From Rhodanobacteraceae bacterium (GTDB lineage: Bacteria; Pseudomonadota; Gammaproteobacteria; Xanthomonadales; Rhodanobacteraceae), in contig JAICJG010000015.1 in NCBI GenBank assembly GCA_025928585.1, forward strand, positions 1 through 37,947: a stretch of 37,947 bases of DNA. Direction: 5' to 3'. Shown in pieces: positions 8,950 to 20,194 of this stretch (positions are counted from its first letter, which is position 1; each line of letters begins with the position of its first letter). Under the pieces are notes generated by a model, which had not been told where the DNA came from, did no database searches, and saw only the letters and a list, made by a program, of their open reading frames with translations. The position numbers were made by a program, and so were the translations under genes.

Positions 8950-10323
8950 TCAACCGGCGAGGCCGCCTGCGAAATGGTGCGCGTTGAGCCACAGGTGCAC
9001 GAGGATGCTGGCGACGTAACCGAGGCCGATCGCCCAGGTCCAGCGCAGGTGCGACGCGAACGTGTACATGCCGCGCGAGGCGCCCATCAGCGCCACGCCG
9101 GCGGCCGAGCCGATCGACAACAGGCTGCCGCCGACGCCCGCCGTCAGCGTGATCAGCAGCCACTGCCCGTGATCCATCGGCGGATTCATCTTCAGCACCG
9201 CGAACATGATCGGAATGTTGTCGATCACGGCCGACAGCACGCCCATCAGGGAATTCGCGACGGTGAAGCCGAGTCCGTCATAGAGGCGCACCGAAGCAAG
9301 GTGCAGGTAACCGGCCGCGGCAAGGCCTGCGACGCAGCCAAAGACCCCGTAGAAGAACAGCAGGGTGTCCCACTCGGCGTTGGCGATGATCTTGAAGATG
9401 GAATAGGCGTGCTCGCGCGGCTCCTTGCCTTGCGCGATCGCATAGCGGCGCTGCTCGTAGTCGATCCGCGAGGCCAGCAGGTTGAGCAGCGCGAGGCCCG
9501 TCAGCATCCCGTAGACGGCCGGCATGTGCAGCCACTGCTTGCCGGCCACGGTGATCGCGATGGTGGCGGCGAAGGTGATGCAGATGCTGATGCCGCCGCG
9601 CTTGAGTGAGCGGCCGGTTTCCAGCGCTTCGGGAACCGCCTTGGGCAGCGCTAGCGACATCACGATCGCCGGGATCAGCCAGTTCACCAGCGACGGCAGG
9701 AAAATGTCGAGGAATTCGAGGAAGTCCACCTTGTGCGCCTGCCAGACCATCAGGGTGGTGATGTCGCCGAAGGCGCTCCATGCCCCGCCGGCGTTGGCCG
9801 CCACCACCAGGTTGATCAGGGAGATGCCGATGAAGCGCGCATTGCCGGCGCCGACCGCGAGCACCACGGCGGACATCACCAGCGCGGTGGTCAGGTTGTC
9901 GATGAACGGGGACAGCGCGAAGGCGAGCGCACCGGTGATCCAGAACAACTGGTAGTAGCTGAAGCGCCGCTTCAGCAACTGCCCGCGCAGCGCCTCGAAC
10001 ACGCCGCGCTCGGCCATGGCCGTCACGTAGGTCATCGCCACCACCAGGAAAAAGAAGATCTCCGCGTATTCGAGGAACATGGCCTCGAATGCCGCTCGCG
10101 CCGCGGAGGTGATCTCTCCCGGCTGGTTGGTCCACCACGCGAGGGCCCCCCAGATCAAACCCGCCGCCAACATCACGGGCTTGGACTTGGCGATCTGGAT
10201 GCGGTTCTCCATGAGCACCGCGACGTAGGCCAGCACGAACAGTGCCAGCACCAGCCAGCCGATCGGCTGCGCGGTGAGGTGGAAATCGATGTCGGCGGGC
10301 GCAGTCGTGGCGGCTGCAGTCAT
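8950..10323 (-). CDS. nhaD: Na+/H+ antiporter NhaD family
   Basis: The 457-residue polytopic membrane protein belongs to the NhaD branch of the ion transporter (IT) superfamily, exchanging Na+ (or Li+) for protons. Family signatures visible include FIDNLTTALVMSAVVL (D142, N143, T145, T146), NAGGAWSAFGDITTLMVWQ (D187), and the C-terminal VIDNIPIMFAVLKM and GSLLSIGSAAGVALMG stretches. About 12 hydrophobic helices can be counted. It starts with ATG and stands alone: lpxK is convergent, and the drug exporter downstream of it on the same strand starts further away with its own promoter candidate. Role is likely alkaline pH or sodium tolerance. Confidence 0.92.
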   Translation of the reverse strand: MTAAATTAPADIDFHLTAQPIGWLVLALFVLAYVAVLMENRIQIAKSKPVMLAAGLIWGALAWWTNQPGEITSAARAAFEAMFLEYAEIFFFLVVAMTYVTAMAERGVFEALRGQLLKRRFSYYQLFWITGALAFALSPFIDNLTTALVMSAVVLAVGAGNARFIGISLINLVVAANAGGAWSAFGDITTLMVWQAHKVDFLEFLDIFLPSLVNWLIPAIVMSLALPKAVPEALETGRSLKRGGISICITFAATIAITVAGKQWLHMPAVYGMLTGLALLNLLASRIDYEQRRYAIAQGKEPREHAYSIFKIIANAEWDTLLFFYGVFGCVAGLAAAGYLHLASVRLYDGLGFTVANSLMGVLSAVIDNIPIMFAVLKMNPPMDHGQWLLITLTAGVGGSLLSIGSAAGVALMGASRGMYTFASHLRWTWAIGLGYVASILVHLWLNAHHFAGGLAG

Positions 10324-10411
10324 GACGAGGGACGGGGCTTGGCGGGCATCGGCGAACCCTGGGCGATGGCGTCGGTGCGCACAAGCCTACCAGTCGGCAC
10401 CGCGGGGCGAA

Positions 10412-11830
10412 TCACGTCGCGGTCTCGGGGGTTTCGACCGGACGCCGCAGCGGGCGGTCATGGCGCAAGCGGGTGAACACGTACACCGCCATCAGCGGCA
10501 GCGCCGCCATCACCAGCACGGATATCCGGAAGCCGTGCACGTAGGCGGTCGCATCGTGCGGGCGGCCGCGCAGGAACACCGCCATCAGCCACGACGACAA
10601 CGCGATTCCGAAACTGATCACGAGGTACTGCGCGGCGGAGGTCAGCGACGAAGCCTGGGCCGCCCGCTCGGGCGGCAGGTCGACGAACGCTAGCGTGTTC
10701 ATGGCGGTGTACTGCAGGCTCATCACGAAGCCGTACGCGAACATGAGAACGGTGATGATCCACCACGGCGTCGCCGCCTCCAGCAGGGCGAAGCAGGCGA
10801 GCAACACGGTGGCGAACGCGGTGTTGACGAACAGCGCGCGCCGATAGCCGTAGCGCTTGAGGATGCGGTCGATCAGGAATTTCATCAGCACCATCGCGAC
10901 CGCCTGCGGCACGATCATCATGCCGGCTGCGGTCGGTGTCCAGCCGCAGCCTACCTGCAGGAACAGCATCAGCAGGAAGGACAGTCCCGCCGTGCCGAGG
11001 CGCGTGCACATCCCGCCGCCGACGGCGATCACGAAACTGCGTATCTTGAGGAGCGTCAGGTCCACTACCGGATGCCGCGCGCGGCGTCCGTAGCGCCAGT
11101 ACGCGAACGCGCACAGCGCGCCGATTCCGGCCGCGATCGCCGCGTTGTGGTAGTTGCCATCGCCACCGGTTTCGGCGGCGACCAGCAACAGCCCGGAAGC
11201 CAGCGCGAACAGGATGAAGCCGAGCCAGTCGAACGGCCGGCGTTCGCCACGAAAGTCCGGCATCTGGCTGCGGTTGAGCCACAGGCCGAGGAGGCCGACT
11301 GGCACGTTCACGAGGAAGATCCAGCGCCACGACGCGTATTGCGAAAGCACACCGCCGAGCAACGGCCCCAGCACGGGGCCGAGCAGGCCCGGGATGCCGG
11401 CGGTGCTCATCGCCGCGACGAAATCCTTCGGGCCGAATGCGCGCACCAGCACGTAGCGCCCGATCGGCATCAGCAGGGCGCCGCCGATGCCCTGCAGCAC
11501 GCGTGCGGCCACCAGCTGCGGAAGTGTTTGCGAGACGCCGCAGGCGAGCGAACCCAGCGTGAAGATGAGGACCGACGCCGCGAACACCCGGCGCGTCCCG
11601 AAGCGGTCCGAAAGCCACGCGCTGGCAGGAATGCAGATCGCCAGCGTCAGGACGTAGCTGGTCAGCGCCGTCTTGAGGTCGATCGGACGCACGCCGAGCG
11701 CGTGCGCGATGCTCGGCACAGCGGTGTTGACGATGGTCGAATCCAGCGTCTGCATGAAGAACGCAGCCGCCACCAGCCAGATCAGCCCGCGCATCCGGCG
11801 CAGGCTGTCGTGGGAACTTGCTTCGGGCAT
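10412..11830 (-). CDS. DHA2-family (EmrB/QacA-like) MFS exporter
   Basis: This 472-residue major-facilitator protein has the DHA2 signature LDSTIVNTAVP in TM1 (residues 29-39) and motif A LSDRFGTRRVF after TM2, with about 14 predicted TM helices and motif C-like GIPGLLGPVLGPLLGG in TM5. DHA2 members export drugs, dyes or bile salts using the proton gradient; the substrate here is unknown and no periplasmic adaptor gene is adjacent. ATG at 11830 is preferred over an upstream in-frame TTG at 11860 because a TAAAAT hexamer lies at 11872-11877, giving a leader of about 35 bases. It is transcribed away from ligA. Confidence 0.88.
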   Translation of the reverse strand: MPEASSHDSLRRMRGLIWLVAAAFFMQTLDSTIVNTAVPSIAHALGVRPIDLKTALTSYVLTLAICIPASAWLSDRFGTRRVFAASVLIFTLGSLACGVSQTLPQLVAARVLQGIGGALLMPIGRYVLVRAFGPKDFVAAMSTAGIPGLLGPVLGPLLGGVLSQYASWRWIFLVNVPVGLLGLWLNRSQMPDFRGERRPFDWLGFILFALASGLLLVAAETGGDGNYHNAAIAAGIGALCAFAYWRYGRRARHPVVDLTLLKIRSFVIAVGGGMCTRLGTAGLSFLLMLFLQVGCGWTPTAAGMMIVPQAVAMVLMKFLIDRILKRYGYRRALFVNTAFATVLLACFALLEAATPWWIITVLMFAYGFVMSLQYTAMNTLAFVDLPPERAAQASSLTSAAQYLVISFGIALSSWLMAVFLRGRPHDATAYVHGFRISVLVMAALPLMAVYVFTRLRHDRPLRRPVETPETAT

Positions 11831-11871
11831 CGTAGCTGGTCGACCCGGTCGGACGGCCAAAGAGAACGGCT

Positions 11872-11877
11872 ATTTTA
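11872..11877 (-). promoter_or_regulatory. -10 candidate for the DHA2 exporter
   Basis: On the minus strand the hexamer reads TAAAAT, in GC-rich surroundings, about 41 bases before the ATG at 11830. No convincing -35 hexamer is present, so an activator or atypical recognition may be needed. Confidence 0.35.
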
Positions 11878-11917
11878 GCGCTGCCCGAAAAGCCCGCATT
11901 CACGCCATGGATGGCCG

Positions 11918-11933
11918 TTCTGGTCTTCCAGAA
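11918..11933. promoter_or_regulatory. Perfect dyad TTCTGG-TCTT-CCAGAA upstream of the exporter
   Basis: Two 6-base arms separated by 4 bases form a perfect inverted repeat, 41 bases upstream of the exporter -10 candidate. Its position and size suit a regulator binding site. No regulator gene is adjacent, so the identity of any binding protein is unknown. Confidence 0.3.
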
Positions 11934-12063
11934 CCCTGGAATGGCAGGAGACGGAACGGTCAACCGACGCTGCGATCACGGACAATCGCACCGCCGTGGT
12001 GGAAAGTCAGGCCAGGGGTGGCCGGTTCCGCTTGCGCGTGGATGGACCCGCGCAGGAATAAAG

Positions 12064-12113
12064 GCGTGTCCGGCCTGCGCCACCGGGGAGGGGTAGGCGC
12101 AGGCCGGATACGC
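12064..12113. other. Long stem-loop (18 bp) in the exporter-ligA gap
   Basis: Arms at 12064-12081 and 12096-12113 pair over 18 positions with a single G-T wobble, around a 14-base loop (ACCGGGGAGGGGTA). No T-tract follows on either strand, and both flanking genes point away from it, so it is not an ordinary terminator. It may end a small unannotated RNA, act as a structured element, or be a REP-like repeat. Apart from this and the dyads at 11918 and 12224, the 11831-12326 gap holds no gene I can support. Confidence 0.5.
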
Positions 12114-12119
12114 GGATGA

Positions 12120-14417
<2,298 letters not shown>

Positions 14418-14419
14418 TC

Positions 14420-15373
14420 GTGCACCGGCAGGTCGCCGCGATCCGGATGCGTGCGCGCCTGAATGCGCTGGTCCGCGATTTCTTCGCGCAGCGCGGCGTC
14501 ACCGAGGTGGAGACGCCGATCCTCTCGGCGGCCGGCAACACCGAACCGAACATCGATGGATTCTCCACGCGGTTCTCGGGACCGATCGCCGCCGGCCCGC
14601 GCGAACGATTCCTCAGGACTTCGCCGGAATACCCATTGAAGCGCCTTCTGGCCGGGGGGATGGGCGATTGCTACGAGCTCGGACGGGTATTCCGCAACGG
14701 CGAGGCAGGACGCTCGCACAATCCGGAATTCACGCTGCTGGAGTGGTACCGGATCGGTTTCGACCATCGGCGCCTCGCGCTCGAGGCGGTGCAGCTGGTG
14801 CGCGCGGCGCTGGCGCTGGTGGGAAGCGATGCATCGGTGACCGCCACCAGCTATCGCGACTGGTTCGGCGCCGGGCTCGGCATCGATCCGCTGGTGGCTG
14901 ACGAGGCAAGGCTGCGCGCGCCGCTGGCGGAATTCCGGGTCGATCCCGCGGGGCTCGGCCGCGACGACTGGCTGGACCTGCTGGTGACGCATCGCCTGCA
15001 GCCCGCGCTGCCGGACGGCGGCATCACCGTCGTGTACGACTTTCCGGCGTCACAGTGCTCGCTGGCCAGGATCCGTCCCGGCAACCCGCCGCTCGCGGAA
15101 CGCTTCGAGGTATACCTCGGCCGGCAGGAACTCGCCAATGGCTACCATGAACTGAACGACGCCGCCGAGCAGCGTGCCCGCTTCGAGCACGACAACGCGC
15201 GGCGTGCAGCGCGCGGTCAGCCGGAGCTGCCGCTCGACGAGAACCTGCTGGCGGTGCTCGACGCGCTGCCCGACTGCGCAGGGGTGGCGCTCGGCGTCGA
15301 CCGCCTGCTGATGCACCTGCTAGGCACCCATGACGTTCGGGACGTGCTGGCGTTTCCGTTTGCCGAAGCATGA
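14420..15373 (+). CDS. epmA: EF-P lysine lysyltransferase EpmA (GenX/PoxA)
   Basis: EpmA is a truncated class II lysyl-tRNA synthetase homologue, lacking the anticodon domain, that attaches beta-lysine to elongation factor P, which rescues ribosomes at polyproline stretches. The 317-residue length matches the family (E. coli 325). Motifs include SPEYPLKRLL, FRNGEAGRSHNPEFTLLEWYR-like motif 2 (written in part), VYDFPASQCSLA, ELANGYHEL and the motif 3 GVALGVDRLLM. GTG at 14420 is chosen because it retains the conserved N-terminal helix; ATG at 14447 would remove part of it. It starts 2 bases after the ligA stop and is cotranscribed. The partner EpmB and EF-P genes are not in the window. Confidence 0.92.
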   Translation: MHRQVAAIRMRARLNALVRDFFAQRGVTEVETPILSAAGNTEPNIDGFSTRFSGPIAAGPRERFLRTSPEYPLKRLLAGGMGDCYELGRVFRNGEAGRSHNPEFTLLEWYRIGFDHRRLALEAVQLVRAALALVGSDASVTATSYRDWFGAGLGIDPLVADEARLRAPLAEFRVDPAGLGRDDWLDLLVTHRLQPALPDGGITVVYDFPASQCSLARIRPGNPPLAERFEVYLGRQELANGYHELNDAAEQRARFEHDNARRAARGQPELPLDENLLAVLDALPDCAGVALGVDRLLMHLLGTHDVRDVLAFPFAEA

Positions 15374-15562
15374 TGCCGGGCACGCGGCCGGTGAGTCGCG
15401 TGCACATCGTCGACAGCGTCAGACCGAATGCGCGCGCCACGCCGGCGCAGGCCACCCCGGACTGCGGGACCCCGGCAGCCAGCACTGCGGTGCCGCGACG
15501 GCCCATATCACCAGCCAGAACGTGCCGAAGAACTCGGCCGCACAAGGTCTGCCAGGATCCAT
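15370..15562 (-). pseudogene. Decayed 5' remnant of aquaporin Z
   Basis: On the minus strand, reading from ATG at 15562, CAAEFFGTFWLV matches the start of AqpZ-type glycerol/water channels. A frameshift near 15500 then moves the match to the next frame: GTAVLAAGVPQSGVACAGV followed by ARAFGLTLSTM, corresponding to AqpZ TM1-TM2 before the first NPA motif. Sequence similarity stops at the convergent epmA end, so roughly three quarters of the gene, including both NPA boxes, is missing. It cannot make a channel. The remainder of 15563-15861 contains no recognisable gene apart from the stem-loop at 15771-15818. Confidence 0.75.
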
Positions 15563-15770
15563 GACGAATGTCTCCCTGCCGGATGGACCGGCGGAGCGAC
15601 CCACCCGTACTCCGCGCCTGTCCCGCGTTGTCCTGCGCCACGGCGGCAGGATGGATCAGGTCCCGGGCGGCGAACGTTGCGCCGCAGCAAGAGACGCGGT
15701 CGCTGCGAACGCCCGTAGCTGGAGCGGGTTCGTCATTTCACCGCCGAACTCACCCGGATTCGCGCTGGCC

Positions 15771-15818
15771 CGCCGGGCCGCCGTGGAGGCTGCGATCTTG
15801 CCTCGCGGCGGCCCGGCG
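15771..15818. terminator. Strong stem-loop downstream of the EF-hand gene
   Basis: A 13 bp GC-only stem (15771-15783 with 15806-15818) encloses an inner 5 bp stem (GAGGC/GCCTC) and a 9-base loop. It lies 44 bases past the stop of the minus-strand EF-hand gene. There is no T-tract, so termination would be non-canonical; it could instead protect the mRNA 3' end. Confidence 0.45.
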
Positions 15819-15861
15819 TGCGCCGCCCCGTGCGTTGCCCGGTCGACGGCGGAGCGGGGCG

Positions 15862-16467
15862 TCAATGCTGGAGTTGCATCCACCTTTGGTACTGGGCACG
15901 GCTGATGCTCTTGCCCTCGCCGCTCGCATACAGGAAATCGCTGTCGAGCGGCGGATAGGCGCTCGCCTCGTCGGGGCTTATGCGGCCGTCGTGGTTCGTA
16001 TCGAGCGTGTTGAACTGCGGCGGTGGACCATAATCCTTCACTTCCGCCGGCATGCCGGCGTGGACCGTGAGCGTGCCGTTCTGGATCGGGTACGTCGCCG
16101 TCGTTTGCGTGCCCTGGTAGAACCGGGGCGAGGTGCCCTGGTCCTGGTCGGCCGGCATCGTGGTCATCGGAGCCGCTGGGGGCGCAGCCGTCATGGGTGG
16201 CGCCGGGGGCGGCGGCGGTGTCGTCATGGGTGCCGCAGGTGGCACAGCCGACATGGGCGGCGCCGGAGGCATCTCTTGCGGAGCCGGAGCCGGTGGCGCG
16301 GGCGGCATCGGCGGCGGCGGTGGTGGGGGCGGAGGCGGCGGGGCCGGAACCTGCTGGCCGGCCGGTGCCTGCGGCAGTGCTCCCGCCATCGCGACCGAGG
16401 TGGTGCCGAACAGGCCGAACGCGATCATGCCTGCAAGGCACGTGCGAATCGAACGTTGCGTGCTCAT
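15862..16467 (-). CDS. Secreted proline-rich EF-hand protein
   Basis: The 201-residue product has a Sec signal peptide (hydrophobic core about residues 10-24, cleavage likely after AMA at 26-28), a low-complexity Pro/Ala/Met region (about 30-105) and a C-terminal domain with one canonical calcium loop DTNHDGRISPDE (residues 156-167; D156, N158, D160, R162, S164, E167). A run of eleven consecutive prolines spans residues 43-53. Repeats of PPAAPMTT occur within the linker. AAAGGAG lies 6 bases before the ATG, an almost ideal ribosome binding site. The exact function is unknown; it probably binds calcium in the periplasm or envelope. It follows mfd on the same strand, 146 bases apart. Confidence 0.85.
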   Translation of the reverse strand: MSTQRSIRTCLAGMIAFGLFGTTSVAMAGALPQAPAGQQVPAPPPPPPPPPPPMPPAPPAPAPQEMPPAPPMSAVPPAAPMTTPPPPPAPPMTAAPPAAPMTTMPADQDQGTSPRFYQGTQTTATYPIQNGTLTVHAGMPAEVKDYGPPPQFNTLDTNHDGRISPDEASAYPPLDSDFLYASGEGKSISRAQYQRWMQLQH

Positions 16468-16613
16468 GGGGGACTCCTTTCGGGACGCGGCGCGCTGCGC
16501 CGTTTACACCAACGTTGTGACCACGCGGGCGGCGCCGGGTTTCGCTCCGCGCGCGACCCGATCAGCTTGCATTCAAGCGCGTGACGACCGCGTCATCGCC
16601 GCGCCGGGCTGGC

Positions 16614-19600
16614 TCATGCGGCCTTGCTGCGGACCGCCAGGGTTTCCAGCAGTTCGCCCGCCGCGCGCAGGCGATCGTCGGCTTCCGGCAGCTCCATGGC
16701 GACCCGCAGCTTGTCCTGGCCGTCCAGCTTGTAGACGCGCGGCTGCCGCTGCATCAGACGGATGATCGTGGCCGGATCGATCTCGGGGCGCGGCTGGAAG
16801 GTGAGGCGCCCGCCGGCGGCGCCGAGGTCGAGCTTGCGGATCCCGAGCGCGGCGGCCCGCAGCTTGAGCGCGGCGACCGTGAACAGGTTCTTCGTGGCTT
16901 GCGGCAGCAACCCGAAACGGTCGATCATTTCGACCTGCAGGTCGCGGAGCGCGTCCTCGTCGCCGGCGCTGGCGATGCGCTTGTACAGCGTCAGGCGCGC
17001 GTGCACGTCGGCCAGGTAATCGTCCGGGATCAGCGCCGGCAGGTGCAGTTCGACCTCGCTGCCGCTGTCGCCGCCGAGATCGAAATCCGGCACCCTGCCG
17101 GAGCGCAAGGCGCGCACCGCACGCTCCAGCAGCTCGTTGTAGAGGGCGAACCCGATCGCCTCGATCTGGCCCGACTGCGCCTCGCCCAGGAGTTCCCCCG
17201 CGCCCCGGATTTCCATGTCGTGGGTCGCGAGCGTGAAACCGGCGCCGAGTTCCTCCAGCGATTCCAGCGCGGCGAGGCGTTTTCCCGCGTCCGCGGTCAT
17301 CGCCTTCTTGTCGGGCACGATCAAATACGCGTACGCGCGGTGGTGCGAGCGTCCGACCCGGCCGCGCAACTGGTGCAACTGCGCCAGCCCGAAGCGGTCG
17401 GCGCGATCGATCACGATGGTGTTGGCGGTCGGCACGTCGATGCCGGACTCGATGATCGTGGTGCAGACCAAGACGTTGAAGCGCTGGCGGTGGAAATCCA
17501 GCATCGCCTGCTCGAGCTCGTGCGCCGACATCTGGCCGTGCGCGACGCGGATCCGCGCGTCCGGAACCAGTGCGCCGAGTTCACGCGCGATGCGGCCGAT
17601 GCTGTCGATGCTGTTGTGCAGGAAATACACCTGGCCGCCGCGGGCGAGCTCGCGCTGGAACGCTTCGCGAACCAGCGCCGGATCGTATTGCGCCACCAGC
17701 GTCTTGACCGCCATCCGCGCGGCCGGCGGTGTCGCGATGATGGACAAGTCGCGCATGCCGCTCATCGCCATGTTGAGGGTGCGCGGGATCGGCGTCGCGG
17801 TGAGGGTCAAGAGGTCCACTTCCGCGCGCAGCTTCTTGAGCTGTTCCTTGTGGCGCACGCCGAAGCGGTGTTCCTCGTCGACGATCACGAGGCCGAGGTC
17901 GTGGAACTTGACGTCGGGTTGCAGCAGCTTGTGGGTGCCGACCACGATGTCGAGCTTGCCGTCGGCGAGCCGTTGCAGCGCCTCGCTGGTCTCCTTCTTC
18001 GCACGGAACCGCGAAAACAGTTCCACCCGGATCGGGAAATCCGCAAGCCGGTCGCGGAAGCTGTCGAAGTGCTGCTGCGCGAGCAGGGTGGTCGGCACCA
18101 GCACCGCCACCTGCTTGCCGGCGCTCGCGACCGCGACCGCCGCGCGCAGCGCGACCTCGGTCTTGCCGAATCCGACGTCGCCGCACACCACGCGATCCAT
18201 CGGTTGCGGTGCCGCGAGATCGGCCAGCACGGCGTCGATCGCGGCCTGCTGGTCGGGCGTCTCTTCGAACGGAAAACCTTCGGCGAAGCGGGCCACCATG
18301 CCGCGGTCGTAGGCGATCGCGGTGCCCTGGCGGGCCGCGCGCTCGGCGTGGATCGCCAGCAGTTCCGCCGCGACGTCCCGGACCTTTTCGGCGGCTTTGC
18401 GCTTGGCCCGTTCCCACGATTCGCCACCGAGCGAGTGCAGCGGCGCGTGTTCGTCGTCGGCGCCGGAGTAACGGCTGACCAGCGCGAGTTGCGCGACCGG
18501 CACGTACAGCTTGTCACCGCGCGCGTATTCGATCGCGAGGAATTCGCCGGGCATGTTGCCGACGTCCAGTGCGACGAGGCCGAGATAGCGGCCCACGCCG
18601 TGGTCGACGTGGACAATGGGCGCGCCGATTTCGAGCTCGGTGAGGTCGCGCAGGATCGCCTCGGGATCGCGCTCCGCGGTGCGGCGGCGCTGCCGCTCGG
18701 TGCGCGCGCGTTCGCCGGCGAGCTCGTGTTCGGTGATCACCGCGAGCGGCGGTCGCTCGAACGCGAAGCCGCGTTCCAGCGGCGCGACGGTGATGGCGAG
18801 CGCCGGTGCGGCGGCGCGCCTGCCTGCCTCTCCGGAAGCGGCCGAGGGAGAGGGTTCGAAGGCAGCGAATGCCTGCCAGGATTCGATGACTTCGGGATGC
18901 AAGTCCGCCGTGGCCAATTGCTCGAGCAGGGCTTCGCGGCGGCCGGCGGAATCGGCGGCGAGCAGCAGGCGCTGGCCGGAATTGGCGTCGAGCCATTCGC
19001 GCAGGCGCGGCAGGAAACCGCCGCTCGCCGGCACGCCCCCGGAAAAGTCGGGCGCCGGCCGGCTGCCGGATTCGGCCGCGCGCGCCTCGTTGCTTGCGGC
19101 TATGTCGACGCGCAGCACCCGGTTCAGCTGCTCGCGCAGCGACTGCGGCGGCAGGTACAACTCCGCCGGCGGCAGGATCGGACGCTCGATGTCGTGGGCG
19201 CGCTGGTCGTAGCGGTTCGCGGTTTGCTGCCAGAAGTGTTCGGCGGCGTCCAGCGTCCCGCGGCCGAGCACGAACAGGGCGTCTTCGCCGAGATAGTCGA
19301 ACAGGGTTTCGGTCGCGTCGAAGAACAGTGGCAGGTAGTACTCGATGCCGCCGGGCGTAACGCCCTGCTTCATGTCCTGGTAGAGCGGGCAGCGGCGTAC
19401 GTCGATCGGGAAACGTTCGCGCAGGCGATCGCGGAACCTGCGCATCGCCTCGTCCGTCAGCGGGAATTCGCGCGCCGGCAGCAGTTTCACCGCATCCACC
19501 TGGTGGCGTGAACGCTGGGTTTCCGGATCGAACACCCGGATCGACTCGACCGCCTCGTCGAACAGCTCGATCCGATAGGGTTCGTCCGCACCCATCGGGA

Positions 19601-20123
19601 AGATGTCCAGCAGCGCGCCGCGCACGGCGAACTCGCCGTGTTCGCCGACCTGCGGGACGTTGCGGTAGCCGCAGGCTTCCAGGCGTCGCTGTTCGTCGGC
19701 GAGGTCGAGGCGCTCGCCGCGTGCCACCGCGAGGCCGGTGCCGGCGATGTGGCTGCGCGGCGCCAGCCGCTGCATCAGCGTGGACACGGGGACGACCAGC
19801 ACGCCGCTGCGGGTTGCCGGCAGGCGATACAGGGCGTCGATCCGCTGTGACACCAGTTGCGGGTGCGGTGCGAACAGGTCGTAGGGCAGGGTTTCCCAGT
19901 CGGGGAAGTGCAGCACCTGCAGGTCGCCCGCGAAATACTGCAGTTCATCCTCGAGGATGCGCGCGCCGCGGCTGTCCGCGGTGACGGCGACCACCACGCC
20001 CTCGCGCCTGCGCGCGGCTTCGCAAAGCAGCAGCGCCAGCGAGGAACCGGCGGGTTCGCGCCAGTCGCGGGGCTGGCCGGGGCTGCGCGGGAGGGGCGGG
20101 ACGGGGAGGTTCGATGGGGACAT
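16614..20123 (-). CDS. mfd: Transcription-repair coupling factor Mfd
   Basis: Mfd removes RNA polymerase stalled at DNA lesions and recruits UvrA. The 1169-residue length equals the family norm. Domains in order: UvrB-like N-terminal region (about 1-400), the RNA polymerase interaction domain starting near residue 500 (IVHVDHGVGRYLGL), helicase motor with Walker A GDVGFGKTE (K654) and DEEH box (residues 749-752, followed by RFGV), second RecA-like lobe with QLHQLRGRVGRSHHRAYAYL, and the C-terminal TRCF domain. ATG at 20123 gives a proline-rich start (MSPSNLPVPPLPR). The gene looks intact and has its own 5' region, divergent from nothing: the upstream GNAT gene is on the same strand, 71 bases away. 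Confidence 0.96.
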   Translation of the reverse strand: MSPSNLPVPPLPRSPGQPRDWREPAGSSLALLLCEAARRREGVVVAVTADSRGARILEDELQYFAGDLQVLHFPDWETLPYDLFAPHPQLVSQRIDALYRLPATRSGVLVVPVSTLMQRLAPRSHIAGTGLAVARGERLDLADEQRRLEACGYRNVPQVGEHGEFAVRGALLDIFPMGADEPYRIELFDEAVESIRVFDPETQRSRHQVDAVKLLPAREFPLTDEAMRRFRDRLRERFPIDVRRCPLYQDMKQGVTPGGIEYYLPLFFDATETLFDYLGEDALFVLGRGTLDAAEHFWQQTANRYDQRAHDIERPILPPAELYLPPQSLREQLNRVLRVDIAASNEARAAESGSRPAPDFSGGVPASGGFLPRLREWLDANSGQRLLLAADSAGRREALLEQLATADLHPEVIESWQAFAAFEPSPSAASGEAGRRAAAPALAITVAPLERGFAFERPPLAVITEHELAGERARTERQRRRTAERDPEAILRDLTELEIGAPIVHVDHGVGRYLGLVALDVGNMPGEFLAIEYARGDKLYVPVAQLALVSRYSGADDEHAPLHSLGGESWERAKRKAAEKVRDVAAELLAIHAERAARQGTAIAYDRGMVARFAEGFPFEETPDQQAAIDAVLADLAAPQPMDRVVCGDVGFGKTEVALRAAVAVASAGKQVAVLVPTTLLAQQHFDSFRDRLADFPIRVELFSRFRAKKETSEALQRLADGKLDIVVGTHKLLQPDVKFHDLGLVIVDEEHRFGVRHKEQLKKLRAEVDLLTLTATPIPRTLNMAMSGMRDLSIIATPPAARMAVKTLVAQYDPALVREAFQRELARGGQVYFLHNSIDSIGRIARELGALVPDARIRVAHGQMSAHELEQAMLDFHRQRFNVLVCTTIIESGIDVPTANTIVIDRADRFGLAQLHQLRGRVGRSHHRAYAYLIVPDKKAMTADAGKRLAALESLEELGAGFTLATHDMEIRGAGELLGEAQSGQIEAIGFALYNELLERAVRALRSGRVPDFDLGGDSGSEVELHLPALIPDDYLADVHARLTLYKRIASAGDEDALRDLQVEMIDRFGLLPQATKNLFTVAALKLRAAALGIRKLDLGAAGGRLTFQPRPEIDPATIIRLMQRQPRVYKLDGQDKLRVAMELPEADDRLRAAGELLETLAVRSKAA

Positions 20124-20194
20124 GGATGGGATCTGGACAACGCACGACGCTGCCGGAGCGCGCCACGCGCCAGCAGGAAGTGCAACGCGTCATT

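Noticed and set aside
12064-12113. Hairpin as a Rho-independent terminator of the DHA2 exporter or ligA
   Set aside because: Both genes are transcribed away from it and there is no T-tract.
16291-16341. GGC-type trinucleotide tract read as a non-coding simple repeat
   Set aside because: It encodes the eleven-proline run of a well-supported secreted protein using several different proline codons, so it is coding and not a slippage tract.
16581-19511. A 976-codon open frame on the plus strand opposite mfd
   Set aside because: It is antisense to a full-length, motif-complete Mfd. Arg/Val/Gln/His-rich composition without any domain is the usual shadow of a GC-rich gene.
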